Source: JAQGMV01 sp963828715 (GTDB lineage Bacteria > Pseudomonadota > Gammaproteobacteria > Burkholderiales > SG8-41). From it: 64,000 nt of DNA. Every line of letters begins with the position of its first letter. Positions within the stretch are counted from its first letter, which is position 1. This document shows, in pieces, positions 25,744-35,117 of this stretch. The notes under the pieces were generated by a model. That model was not told the origin of the DNA and did not search any database. It saw only the letters and a program-made list of their open reading frames with translations. The stretch covers positions 124,001 through 188,000 of the forward strand of contig CAWHFX010000013.1 in the NCBI GenBank assembly GCA_963828715.1, in the 5' to 3' direction. The position numbers and the translations under genes were made by a program.

Positions 25744-26715
25744 TCAGATCTCCAGCGGCGCCTCATCGAGCGCCGCAGCCTGCTCGCGCAGCGAGAGTAT
25801 CTGGTCCTGCCAATAGCGTTGCGTGTTGAAGAACGGGAAGTTCATCGGGAAGGACGGATCGTCCCAACGCTGCGCAAGCCAACCCGAATAGTGAATTATT
25901 CTCAGCGTGCGCAGCGATTCGATCAGGTTGAGCTCCACCGGATCGAAGTCGCGGAATTCGCGATAGCCCTCGAGCACGGCTGCAAGTTGCTGTTGCACGC
26001 TCTCGCGCTCACCGGAAAGCCACATCCACATGTCCTGTACCGCCGGCGCCATGCAGGCATCGTCCAGGTCGACGAAGTGGGGTCCGTCGTCGGTCCACAA
26101 AATATTGCCGGCATGACAATCGCCGTGGACGCGAATCATCGATAGGGTTCCAGCGCGCCTCCAGGCGCTTTCGACGCGCTCCAGCACATCGTTGACCACG
26201 CTTTCGTAGGTGGCGTGCAGGTCCGCGGGAACGAAATCATTGTCGAGCACGTAGCGCGAGGGACGCCGGCCGAAGCTTTCGATGTCCAGCGCACGCCGAT
26301 GCCGGAAGCGTTGCAGGCCGCCGACCGCGTGAATGCGCGCGACGAAGCGGCCCAACCGGCGCAGCGTTTCTTGATCTTCGAGCTCCGGGGTGCGACCCGG
26401 TCGCTTCGGATAGAGAGCAAAGTGGTAGCCGCCGTGCTCGGACAGCGTCGTGCCCGCTATGACGAGGGGCGCGACGACAGGAATCTCCCGCGCTACGAGC
26501 TCCAGCGCGAATGCGTGCTCCTCCAGTATCGCTGCGACAGACCAGCGTCCAGGCCGATAGAACTTCGCAATCAGGCATGAGCCGTCTTCCAGCCACGCCT
26601 GGTACACGCGGTTCTCGAAGCTGTTGAGCGCAAACAGGCGGCCATCGCAGCGGAACCCGCGCGATTCGATGGCGTCGAGGATCAGAGCGGGCGTGAGCGC
26701 GTCGTAGGCGGCCAT
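25744..26715 (-). CDS. srkA: stress response kinase SrkA (YihE/RdoA) family
   Basis: 323 residues from ATG 26715; the frame is open to 26943 but similarity begins at MAAYDALTPALILDAIESRG. Kinase features are LNSFENRVYQ, the lysine in LIAKFYRPGRW, the catalytic MIRVHGDCHAGNILWTD and the metal-binding HFVDLDDACMAPAVQDMWMW. SrkA is a Ser/Thr kinase that counteracts stress-induced death and Cpx-related damage in enterics. Its stop converges with the LhgO gene. Confidence 0.9.
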   Translation of the reverse strand: MAAYDALTPALILDAIESRGFRCDGRLFALNSFENRVYQAWLEDGSCLIAKFYRPGRWSVAAILEEHAFALELVAREIPVVAPLVIAGTTLSEHGGYHFALYPKRPGRTPELEDQETLRRLGRFVARIHAVGGLQRFRHRRALDIESFGRRPSRYVLDNDFVPADLHATYESVVNDVLERVESAWRRAGTLSMIRVHGDCHAGNILWTDDGPHFVDLDDACMAPAVQDMWMWLSGERESVQQQLAAVLEGYREFRDFDPVELNLIESLRTLRIIHYSGWLAQRWDDPSFPMNFPFFNTQRYWQDQILSLREQAAALDEAPLEI

Positions 26716-26899
26716 AGCCCGCAAGTTAGCACACGCGCGCCGCGGGAGCCGAGCCACTCGCGAATGAGACGCTCCCACCCTCTTGTGAGAATTATGTGAA
26801 TTGGCAGGTGGCGCTGTATGCTTTGGACGGACCCGCTTCATCTCACGTACAACGACTCTGCGAGTCATCGCATTCGCGTGCCGAACGTAAGGTTTGATC

Positions 26900-27589
26900 A
26901 TGCGCATCCTCATCATCGAAGACGACCACACGATCGCGACCAATCTCTACGACTACCTGACCGCGCAGGGGCACGCCGTCGATGCAGCCGCCGACGGCGT
27001 GACAGGACTGCACCTCGCGGTCACTCAGCCTTTCGACGCGATCGTCCTCGACCTCGGACTGCCCGGAATGGACGGCATCAAGCTGTGCGAGCGGCTTCGC
27101 GCGCAGGCACACGTCGACACACCGGTGCTGATGCTGACGGCGCGCGACACACTGCAGGACAAGCTGCACGGCTTCGAAGGCGGTGCGGATGATTACGTCG
27201 TGAAGCCTTTCGCGTTGAAGGAAGTCGAGGCGCGTCTCGTCGCGCTGCATAAGCGCAGCAGCGGTCGCGTTACGCAGAAACTGCTCGTCGCCGGCGATCT
27301 CTCGCTGAATCCTCGTACGCTCGAGATCCGCTTCGGCAAGAGCGACGTCAGGCTCCCTCCGAAGTGCATCAAGTTGCTCGAAACGATGATGGCGGAGCCC
27401 GGCCGGCTCTTCAGCCGTACCCAGCTCGAAAGCGCGGTATGGGGCGACATTCAGGAAACGAGCGATTCGCTGCGCAGCCACATGCACATCCTTCGCCGTA
27501 CGCTGGTCGAGGCAGGCGGACGCGATCCGATCGAAACCGTTCATGGTCTCGGATACAGGCTCGTCACGGATGCGGCGGCCCAGGCTTGA
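26900..27589 (+). CDS. OmpR/PhoB-family response regulator
   Basis: 229 residues from ATG 26900. Receiver domain: MRILIIEDDHTIATNLYDYL, phospho-acceptor D51 in IVLDLGLPGMDG, and VKPFALKE. The C-terminal winged helix includes LPPKCIKLLETMMAEPGRLF and the recognition region SLRSHMHILRRTLVEAGG. The histidine kinase gene starts 20 bp inside its 3' end, so the two are translationally coupled. The stimulus is not evident from neighbouring genes. Confidence 0.92.
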   Translation: MRILIIEDDHTIATNLYDYLTAQGHAVDAAADGVTGLHLAVTQPFDAIVLDLGLPGMDGIKLCERLRAQAHVDTPVLMLTARDTLQDKLHGFEGGADDYVVKPFALKEVEARLVALHKRSSGRVTQKLLVAGDLSLNPRTLEIRFGKSDVRLPPKCIKLLETMMAEPGRLFSRTQLESAVWGDIQETSDSLRSHMHILRRTLVEAGGRDPIETVHGLGYRLVTDAAAQA

Positions 27590-28835
27590 CCTGAGACTGA
27601 GAATCGCCGTTGCGCTTGCAACGGTGTGCATCACCGTGGTGGGCGCGCTCGGCGTGATGCTCTACACCGCGTCCGAGGAAATGGAGAACGGGCTCGTACA
27701 GCAGCTCGTCGGAGAGGAGCTCGATTTCCTCGTCGATCGTGTGAGTCACGTCGATGGCTACGCACCCGCAGGCGGTCCGAACCTCGCTTATTACGTGCTG
27801 CGTACGCCTGAGGACCTCGCGAAGGTTCCCCCACCGCTCGCAAAGCTCGCAGGCGGCCATAGCGTCGTCCGGATCGGCACGGAAGAGCGGCACGTCGGCG
27901 TGCGTGACGTCGGCGGCACGCGCTTCATCGTCACGTACGATGTCGGTCCCCACGATCTGCGGCAGTCGCGCTTCCGCCGGCTCGTCTACTTTTCACTCGC
28001 GGCAGTGGTCTTACTCGCAACGGTAGTCGGCTACTGGCTCGCCGGGGTGCTCACACGCCAGCTGACGGAGCTCGCGCTGCGCGTGCCGCAATTGAAGCCC
28101 GACGAAGCGCAGCCGCTCCTCGAGCAGCAGGACCATGATGCCGAAGTCGCGGCGCTCGCACGCGCGCTCGACGAATACCGCGCACGGATCGTCGACGTAC
28201 TGCGGCGGGAACAGGAGTTCACTGCCAACGCGAGCCACGAGCTGCGCACCCCCCTCACCGGAATTCAGACGACGTGCGAGATCATTCACACTGATCCTCT
28301 GGTACCGGAGAAAACGCGCATGCGCGTCGCGATGATCGACAGCGCGGCGAAACAAATGACCGAGCGCATGGAAGCACTGCTGCTGCTCGCGCGGGAGCGC
28401 AAGCAGGAGGAGATCGAGAGGGTCAACCTGCGGCGCTGTGTCGAGGAGGCGGCGTACACCTATCGCGACGAAATGGCGCGCAAGGGCCTTTCATTCGAGA
28501 TCGCTATCGGCGATGAGGTCATCGTCGACGTCGACCGCAAGGCGCTTCAGCTCGTGCTGGTGAACCTCATAAAAAATGCGGTGCGCTACACCGAGAAGGG
28601 CCACGTTCGAGTCTCGTACGATGCCAATCGTGTGACGGTCACCGACTCGGGCATCGGCATCGCGCCGGAGCATCAGCCGCAGTTGTTCGAACGTTATTTC
28701 CGCGCCGACAAGAAACCCGAAGGACTCGGCCTCGGGCTCGCCATCGTGCGTCGCATCTGCGAGGACTTCGGCTGGAAGATCGAGGTGCAAAGCCGGCCCG
28801 GCGCGGGCTCCGCGTTCAGCGTGATACTGGCTTAG
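27570..28835 (+). CDS. sensor histidine kinase
   Basis: 421 residues from ATG 27570. Two membrane helices (IAVALATVCITVVGALGVML and FSLAAVVLLATVVGYWLAGV) flank a periplasmic domain of about 120 residues. Then come a HAMP-like linker, the H box ASHELRTPLTGIQTT, the N box LVNLIKNAVRYTEK and the G boxes TDSGIGIAP and GLGLGLAIV. It overlaps the response regulator gene by 20 bp and is its cognate kinase. A dispersed repeat starts within 10 bp of its stop codon. Confidence 0.92.
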   Translation: MRRPRLDLRLRIAVALATVCITVVGALGVMLYTASEEMENGLVQQLVGEELDFLVDRVSHVDGYAPAGGPNLAYYVLRTPEDLAKVPPPLAKLAGGHSVVRIGTEERHVGVRDVGGTRFIVTYDVGPHDLRQSRFRRLVYFSLAAVVLLATVVGYWLAGVLTRQLTELALRVPQLKPDEAQPLLEQQDHDAEVAALARALDEYRARIVDVLRREQEFTANASHELRTPLTGIQTTCEIIHTDPLVPEKTRMRVAMIDSAAKQMTERMEALLLLARERKQEEIERVNLRRCVEEAAYTYRDEMARKGLSFEIAIGDEVIVDVDRKALQLVLVNLIKNAVRYTEKGHVRVSYDANRVTVTDSGIGIAPEHQPQLFERYFRADKKPEGLGLGLAIVRRICEDFGWKIEVQSRPGAGSAFSVILA

Positions 28836-28843
28836 GGAACACC

Positions 28844-29091
28844 GCGGGACCCGAGCCTTCAGGCGAGCGCCACCTCAAGCAGCGTGTCGCACTCTTGCTC
28901 GACACGCGACGAAGGAAAGGAGGTTACGGAGGGAAACCATCGGTGTCCCTCTGTTCCGTAGGGCGGCGAGACCCGAGCCTTCAGGCGAGCGCCGGCCGAG
29001 CAGAAGGAAAGGAGGTTACGGAGGGAAACCGTCGGTGTCCCTCTGTTCCGTAGGGCGGCGGGACCCGAGCCTTCAGGCGAGCGCCGCCCCC
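28844..29091. repeat. tandem copies of a ~90-130 bp dispersed intergenic element
   Basis: A right-end fragment (28844-28875), a full copy (28875-28996) and a second copy (29003-29091) lie head to tail. The shared core begins GGAAAGGAGGTTACGGAGGG, continues through TGTCCCTCTGTTCCGTAGGG and ends GGCGAGCGCCG. The core is rich in inverted repeats: TACGGAGGGA with TCCCTCTGTTCCGTA, and GCGTGTCG with CGACACGC on the left. More copies lie at 51988-52106 and, inverted, 59527-59664. No protein is encoded. The 28836-29148 interval holds nothing else. Confidence 0.85.
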
Positions 29092-29148
29092 ATCACAGAA
29101 ACTTCACGCGCCGCGCCGGATCATCGGCGCTCCTCACCGGAGAGAACG

Positions 29149-29292
29149 ATGGCCGACAGCGGAAAGACGAGCGACAAGGTCGAGAAGCGCTTCGCCGACA
29201 TGGCTTTCAGCGAGAAGCTCAAATTTATCGGCAAAGCGCTGGTCTTCTTCGTCAGCGGCGGTTTCGTATTCCCGACGCTGTGGGTCGATTGA
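29149..29292 (+). CDS. small membrane-anchored hypothetical protein (47 aa)
   Basis: The frame from ATG 29149, with GAGAGAA upstream, reads MADSGKTSDKVEKRFADMAF, SEKLKFIGKALVFFVSGGFV and ends FPTLWVD. A charged N-terminal half is followed by one hydrophobic helix near the C-terminus, the pattern of a small single-span inner-membrane protein. The function is unknown. The 246 bp between it and the sulfatase gene show no gene or clear terminator. Confidence 0.55.
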   Translation: MADSGKTSDKVEKRFADMAFSEKLKFIGKALVFFVSGGFVFPTLWVD

Positions 29293-29539
29293 CTGCGCAT
29301 CGCGCGATCGAGGTCCCTGCCTATTAATCAGACGACGCGCGTCTTCGGCGCGTCCGCGCCGCGAGCTTTGCAACGGAGCCCCGGCATTTGCTTCCCGCCA
29401 TCGCCGTGGGACACGACAGTGCACTGTTGACCGCACCGATCTTGCCATCGCGCTGCGTCTCCACGAAAACTTCACGACGGCTTCAGGCCCGCTAAACGGG
29501 CGCAGCGCTATCGTGCCCCGCCGAAAATCGGGGTTACGG

Positions 29540-31493
29540 ATGCCTTACGCGGTTGGTTCCATTCCACGCGGCGCACCGGTGTGGCTGCGCGGCATGCACC
29601 GCCGCGCTGCGCTCGTGCTGCTGGTCGCTGCGGTCTATCTCGCTCTCTCGCTCGCCACCCGTCTCGTGCTCGTCGCGAGAGCGCTGCATGCAGGCCAGCT
29701 CGGCTATCCGGAGTTGCCGCGCGTGCTCGCGGCCGGACTCGCATACGACGCGATCACGAGTCTTTATGTCGTGCTGCCGCTCATGGTCTATCTCGCAATG
29801 CTATCCGCGGGAGCGTTCCAGGCGCGTGCGCAGCGCATCGTGCTCTATACCGCCCTCATCTGTGCGCTGTTCGGCGCAACCTATCTGGGCGTGGTCGAGT
29901 ATTTCTTCTTCGACGAGTTCAACGCGCGCTTCAATTTCGTCGCGGTCGAATACCTGATCTATCCGCATGAGGTCTTCGTCAATATCCGGGACTCGTACCC
30001 CGTCGGCCGCGCGCTCGCCGCGACGGTCGCCTTCACGCTGGCCACAGCCGTATTGCTGCGCCCGATCGTCAGGCGCATTCATGCGCGGCCGGACGACGTT
30101 CTGCGGTTCAGGCTGCAGGCGGCCGGCCTCGCGCTTGTGCTCGTGTGCCTGCACCGCGGCGTGACGCTCGATACATGGCGCACGCATTCGAACCGGGTGG
30201 CGGACGAGATCGCCGCGAATGGCATCTATTCTTTCTTCGCGGCCGCGGCCAACAGCCGGCTCGATTACCCTGAGTTCTATACGACCGTTCCCGAGCGTGA
30301 AGCAGCAGCTCGGGTGCAGCGGCTGGTCGCTCAGGACAACACCACGTTCCTCGCCGGTGCCGCGAATCCGCTCGCACGGCGGGTCGACTATCCGGGGCCG
30401 GCCCGGATGATGAATGTCGTCGTACTGCTGCAGGAGTCGCTCGGCGCGGAATTCGTCGGCGCCTACGGCGACAGGCGCGGCCTGACGCCGAACATCGATG
30501 CACTCGCGCGCGAAAGTATCGTTTTCACGAACGCCTATGCGACCGGGACTCGCACCGTTCGCGGCATGGAGGCAGTGACGGCTTCGTTTCCACCGGTGCC
30601 GGCCGAATCGATCGTCAAGCGGCCCGGTAACGAGAACATGTTCAACTGGTCAACGGTCATGACCCACGCCGGATATGGCGCCGACTTTCATCTACGGCGG
30701 CTACGGCACGTTCGACAGCATGAACCAGTTCTTCGGCAGCAACGGCTATCGGGTAATCGACCGTACCGATATCGCCCATCCGCGTTTCAGCAACATCTGG
30801 GGCGTCAGCGACGAGGATCTGTTCGAACATGCGCTTCAGGTGTTCGACCGCCAGCATGCAGCAGGCGAGCGCATCTTCTCGGTCGTCATGTCCACGTCCA
30901 ATCACAAGCCGTTCACGTTCCCGGCCGGTGTTCCGGGCGTGCCCGAGAAAGGCGGCGGACGGGAAGCCGGCGTGCGTTACGCCGATCATGCGATCGGCAA
31001 GTTCATCGAGGCGCTGCGCCGCAGGCCCTACTTCGACGATACGCTCGTCGTGATCGTGGCCGACCACGGTGCGCGCGTGTACGGAAAGGCCGATTTCCCG
31101 CTGGATTCGTATGCCATTCCGCTTCTCGTCTACGCGCCCGCTCATTTCGCGCCGCGATCGGTGGAGACACTCACGAGTCAGATCGACGTGGCGCCCACCG
31201 TGCTCGGGCTTCTGCGTATCTCGTACGACAGCGCGTTTTTCGGTCGCGACGTGCTGGCATCCGCGCAGTCGCTGCACGTGATTCCCCTCAATCACAATCG
31301 CGACGTGGCATTGTTCGACGGCGAACGCTTGAACGAGCTCGGCTTCCGCGGCCTCTCCTTTACGACCGCGCGCGGAATGCCCGGTGCCGTGCCCGAGGCT
31401 CTGCCGCGGGACGAAGACGGCATCCGCGACGCAGCAAGCGTGTTCCAGCTGGCCTACTCGCTTTATACGTCACGCCGATACGCCGCCCGCTGA
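29540..31493 (+). CDS. LtaS/OpgB-like membrane sulfatase (single-base frameshift)
   Basis: Start at ATG 29540 (GTG 29513 also possible). About five N-terminal helices (RRAALVLLVAAVYLALSLAT onward) precede a periplasmic alkaline-phosphatase-type domain: MMNVVVLLQESLGAEFVGAY, YATGTRTVRGMEAV with the nucleophile threonine region, then a frame change near 30675. The second frame continues APTFIYGGYGTFDSMNQFFG, VVMSTSNHKPFTFP, VVIVADHGARVYG and ends at 31493. Family members transfer phosphoglycerol or phosphoethanolamine to glycans or lipids. The combined length is about 650 residues, normal for the family. The shift is one extra base. Confidence 0.85.
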
Positions 31494-32941
31494 AACCGCC
31501 GTCGTGTCCAAGACGGCATCGGATGCGCCGCCGCGCCCGTCGGGTTTGCGGCCACCCGGGCGCGCTGGAAACACGAGTCGCGCCCGGAGCCCTTTTCCGG
31601 CACTTCCCGCCTCGAGCGCGAGCCGTCCGCCATGTCGCTGGGCGATTTCGTTCGCGATCGAAAGCCCGAGCCCGCAGCCGTCCGCCGCTGTTCCGGCGAT
31701 GCGATAGAACCGCTGGACGACATTGGCCAATTCGCCGGCGGGAATGCCCGGGCCGTCATCCTCGACGTAGATTTCAGGCGCATCCGCATCGACACCGACC
31801 GTCACGCGTGAACCTGCACCGGCGTAGCGCAGTGCGTTGTCGACGAGATTGGCGACAGCTTCGCGAACGAGCTCTTCAACCGCGCGAATCAGGACGGGTC
31901 TGCCGGAGCCCGCATAGCCAAGATCGATGCCGCCGTCCACCGCATCGTCGAGCCGCCGCTCCACCTCTTCCCGGGCGATCGCGTCGAGGTCGACCAGCGC
32001 CTCCGGTATGTCCGCGCGCGGCTCGCTTTCGTCCGCCTTGGCGAGCGTGAGCAACTGGTGCAGGACGCGCCCCATGCGCGTGAGTACGGCAATCGCATCA
32101 TCGATCGCGCGCAGATGACGCGCGGGATCGGTTTCACGCAATGCAAAGTCGAGCTGTACATGCAGCGTGGCGAGCGGTGTCCGCAACTGGTGAGCCGCAT
32201 CCGCGATGAAGCGCTGATTGAGCCTGTGCGCACGACCGAGGTCACGCATGAGGTCGTTGATCTCCTGCACGAGCGGCAGCACTTCGACCGGCAGGCGTCC
32301 TGTCCACGTTGATCGGGCGTCAGCGGCGCCGCCGCGTGCATGCTGCGCACGCGACGCACCGCGTTCTCCATGGACGCCATGCCCCTGCCGATCGCATACC
32401 AGATCGCGGCGGCGGAAATCGCCGCAAGCAGGAGCGACAACCCGATGCTGATCCACAGCACACGGGTGGCCAGCGCGTCGCGTTTGCGCTTCGTCTCCGC
32501 GACCTTGACGATGAACGGACTCTCGTCCGGAATCTTCACCGCGATCGCCAGCACCCGCACCGGCGCCTCGCCGACATGACCGTCGTAATAAAGCGGTGTC
32601 TCGGAGAGCGGTGAGCCCGGGGGCGGCATCGGCAGCGACGCATTCGCCACCACGCGCTCGCCACGGGCGGAGACGACCTCGTAATAGATGCGGTCCATCG
32701 TGTCCCACTCGAGGATCTCGCGGGCGCCTTCCGGCAGATCCACCGTGGCGCGGCCATCCTCCCATTTCACGCGGTGCGCAAGCGATATCGCCGAATCGTG
32801 AAGCCACTGATCGAGGACGATCTGTGAGAAGTAACGGGCGAGCCCGTATGCCGAAGCACCGCCCAGCAGCATGATGACCAGCAGCGGAACCAGCATCCGC
32901 GCGAGCAGGTCGCGTCGGATGCTACGGTTGCGCTGCTGCAT
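31470..32941 (-). CDS. sensor histidine kinase of the metal-efflux two-component system (frameshift)
   Basis: From ATG 32941, MQQRNRSIRRDLLARMLVPL leads into the first membrane helix, a periplasmic domain (WDTMDRIYYEVVSARGERVV), a second helix (ISIGLSLLLAAISAAAIWYA) and LTPDQRG. A frame change near 32310 is needed to continue LPVEVLPLVQEINDLMRDLG, the H box IADAAHQLRTPLATLHVQ, the N box LVDNALRYAG and GLGLSIANEI. This is the QseC/CzcS-type layout. It overlaps the response regulator by 20 bp, and its stop overlaps the convergent sulfatase gene by 24 bp. Confidence 0.85.
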
Positions 32942-33608
32942 CCGGACCCGCCGTCTCGACGCGGTAGCCAAGGCCGCGCACACTCCTGATCGTGACACCT
33001 GCGCACCTCAGCTTCTGGCGCAGGCGGCTGACGTGCACTTCGAGCGCATTCGGCGCCGCCTCCGTTTCGGTCGGAAACACGGCGTCGAAGAGCGCCTGTT
33101 TGGAGACGATCTTGTGCCCGCGCGCGAGCAGCACCTCCAGTATCGCCACCTCGCGGGCAGTGAGGTCGATCATCCGGTCTCCGACCGCCGCCCACTTCGC
33201 CTGCGTATCGAAGCGCAGATCACCGATGTGGCGCATGCGGGCATGCTCCTCGCCACGGCGCAGAAGCGCCCGCAGTCGCGCCTCGAGCTCACCCAGGGCA
33301 AAGGGCTTCACCAGATAATCGTCAGCCCCCGTATCGAGGCCGCGGATGCGATCGTTCAGGGCGTCGCGCGCGCTCAGGATCAATATCGGTATCGCGAGCC
33401 CGTGCTCGCGCAGGTCGCGCAGAAGAGAGAATCCGTCGCGATCCGGCAGGCCAAGGTCGAGTATGCCAACGTCGAACTCACTCGATCGTGCGAGGCGCAG
33501 CGCCTGCGCAGCCGTCGCGGCGGTTTCGACAGCATAACCACTCTGCGAGAGCGCCGCGGCAACGCCACGGGCCAGCATGAGATCGTCTTCTACGAGCAGC
33601 AACCGCAT
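32922..33608 (-). CDS. OmpR/PhoB-family response regulator, divergent from CzcCBA-type efflux
   Basis: 228 residues: MRLLLVEDDLMLARGVAAAL, D51 in ILDLGLPDRDGF, DDYLVKPFALGELEARLRAL, and a winged helix with DLTAREVAILEVLLARGHKI and NALEVHVSRLRQKLR. It belongs to the QseB/CzcR/IrlR branch. Placed back-to-back with a heavy-metal efflux operon 197 bp away, it most likely activates that operon and itself in response to metal. Confidence 0.92.
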   Translation of the reverse strand: MRLLLVEDDLMLARGVAAALSQSGYAVETAATAAQALRLARSSEFDVGILDLGLPDRDGFSLLRDLREHGLAIPILILSARDALNDRIRGLDTGADDYLVKPFALGELEARLRALLRRGEEHARMRHIGDLRFDTQAKWAAVGDRMIDLTAREVAILEVLLARGHKIVSKQALFDAVFPTETEAAPNALEVHVSRLRQKLRCAGVTIRSVRGLGYRVETAGPDAAAQP

Positions 33609-33633
33609 CGGTTTGAGGAACTATAAGAGGTTA

Positions 33634-33677
33634 CGACAGCTTCGCGACAGCATTCCCGCCGGACGGCCTCCTAGAAT
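33634..33677 (+). promoter_or_regulatory. putative response-regulator operator and promoter in the efflux divergon
   Basis: Two direct copies of CGACAGC begin at 33634 and 33645, exactly 11 bp apart, the spacing used by OmpR/PhoB-family dimers. A TAGAAT hexamer at 33672-33677 could be the -10 element of the plus-strand efflux operon. The site lies 26 bp upstream of the response regulator start codon, so it could also control the regulator. Inferred from spacing only. Confidence 0.35.
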
Positions 33678-33805
33678 GCGGCCATCGGTCGAGACGCCGG
33701 CCATTATCTCAAATGTCACGTCAGGCGCGGTTGTGCGTTGTGGGCGAACGCTGAACACCGAATCCAGCAACTCGCCCCTCGCGCCAAAACAGCTCAACAC
33801 ACAGC

Positions 33806-35117
33806 ATGACACCGCCGTCACAGGCTCGTACTCGTCTGCGCCGCAGTGCGCCGGTCTGGCTCCTGTTTCTGATCGTCGCGATCGGCAGAACAGGTCTCGC
33901 CGACGCGGCGTCGATCGACCTCGAGCGACTCACGCTCGCGAACGCACGCGCCCTCATGCTGGAACGCAATCGGGAGCTTCGGCTCGCGCGCCATGCAGTG
34001 GAATCCGCTGCAGCGGACGTCACCATCGCGGGTGCACGTCCGAATCCGATGCTGAACGCCGGGGCTTCTCATATCGGTCCCGCGTCGGGGCCGGACAATC
34101 CGCCGCTATACAAGCGCATGGATGCGTCGATCGGCATCTCCCAGCTGTTCGAGCGCGGGCGCAAACGGGAGTTGCGCGTGCAGGCTGCCGAATACGCTGC
34201 GGCTGCAGGTACGGGGAGACGGTCTCGAAGTCGAGCGACAGCAGCGGCTCGCGGTGGAACAGACCTACTACGATCTCGTCCTCGCGCAGGAACGCCAGCG
34301 CATCGCGGCCGAGACCGCGGCGCTCTTCGACAAGACCATCGACGCGGCCGAGCGCCGTGTGAAATCGGGTGATCTCGCACGCGCCGATCTCGCCCGCCTC
34401 AGCGTGGATGCGCTGCGTGCGCGCAACGAAGTCGAGCTCGCGCGTCAGGAACGCGCGAAAGCGCAGGTCTCGCTCGCATACCTGCTGGGGGTGGAATCCG
34501 ACGCGCCGCGCATCGAAGCGAGCGAGACATGGCCCGAGGTCGGCGCCTCACAGACGCTCGTGCCGATCGAACAGTCGATCGAGCGCCGGCCGGACGTGCA
34601 GGCTGCAGTCGCGCGGGTACAGCAGGCAAACAGGAATCGCGATCTCGCGCAATCTTTGCGCACGCGCGATGTCACGGCCGGCGTGCAGTTCGACCGTACG
34701 CCCAACGATACGGTTCGTAACGGCGTCGGGTTCAGCGTGAGCGTGCCGCTTTTCACGAGCTACTACTACCAGGGCGAGATCCGCCGCGCCGAATCGGAGT
34801 TCGATGCGGCCCAGACGAGCCTCGAGCGCGTGCGCGCTGCCGCCATGACAGAGGTTGCCGCCGCGACGGCCGTGCTCACGTCGACGGGCGAGCGCGTGCG
34901 CCGCTTCCAGCAGAATCTGCTGACTGCGGCGAGCCAGGCCTCCGACGCCGCCGAGTTCGCCTACACCCGTGGCGCGATCGGCGTGATGGACCTGCTCGAT
35001 GCACGCCGTCAGCTCTATGCAACGCGCCTCGAAGCGGTGAATGCAATTGCCGATTATGCCCGCGCGTATCGAGCGTGGATCGCAGCAACGGAAACCGTGT
35101 CCGGGGTGCAGCCTTGA
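33806..35117 (+). CDS. TolC/CzcC-family outer membrane efflux protein (single-base frameshift)
   Basis: Outer-membrane channel of an RND metal exporter. The first frame has MTPPSQARTRLRRSAPVWLL, a signal region ending GLADAASIDLER, LTLANARALMLERNRELRLA and GISQLFERGRKRELRVQAAE. After EYAAAA near 34205 a one-base shift leads to RLAVEQTYYDLVLAQERQRI, GFSVSVPLFTSYYYQGEIRR and AYTRGAIGVMDLLDARRQLY. Together they give about 436 residues, normal for CzcC. Its stop overlaps the adaptor gene's start as TGATG. Confidence 0.88.
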
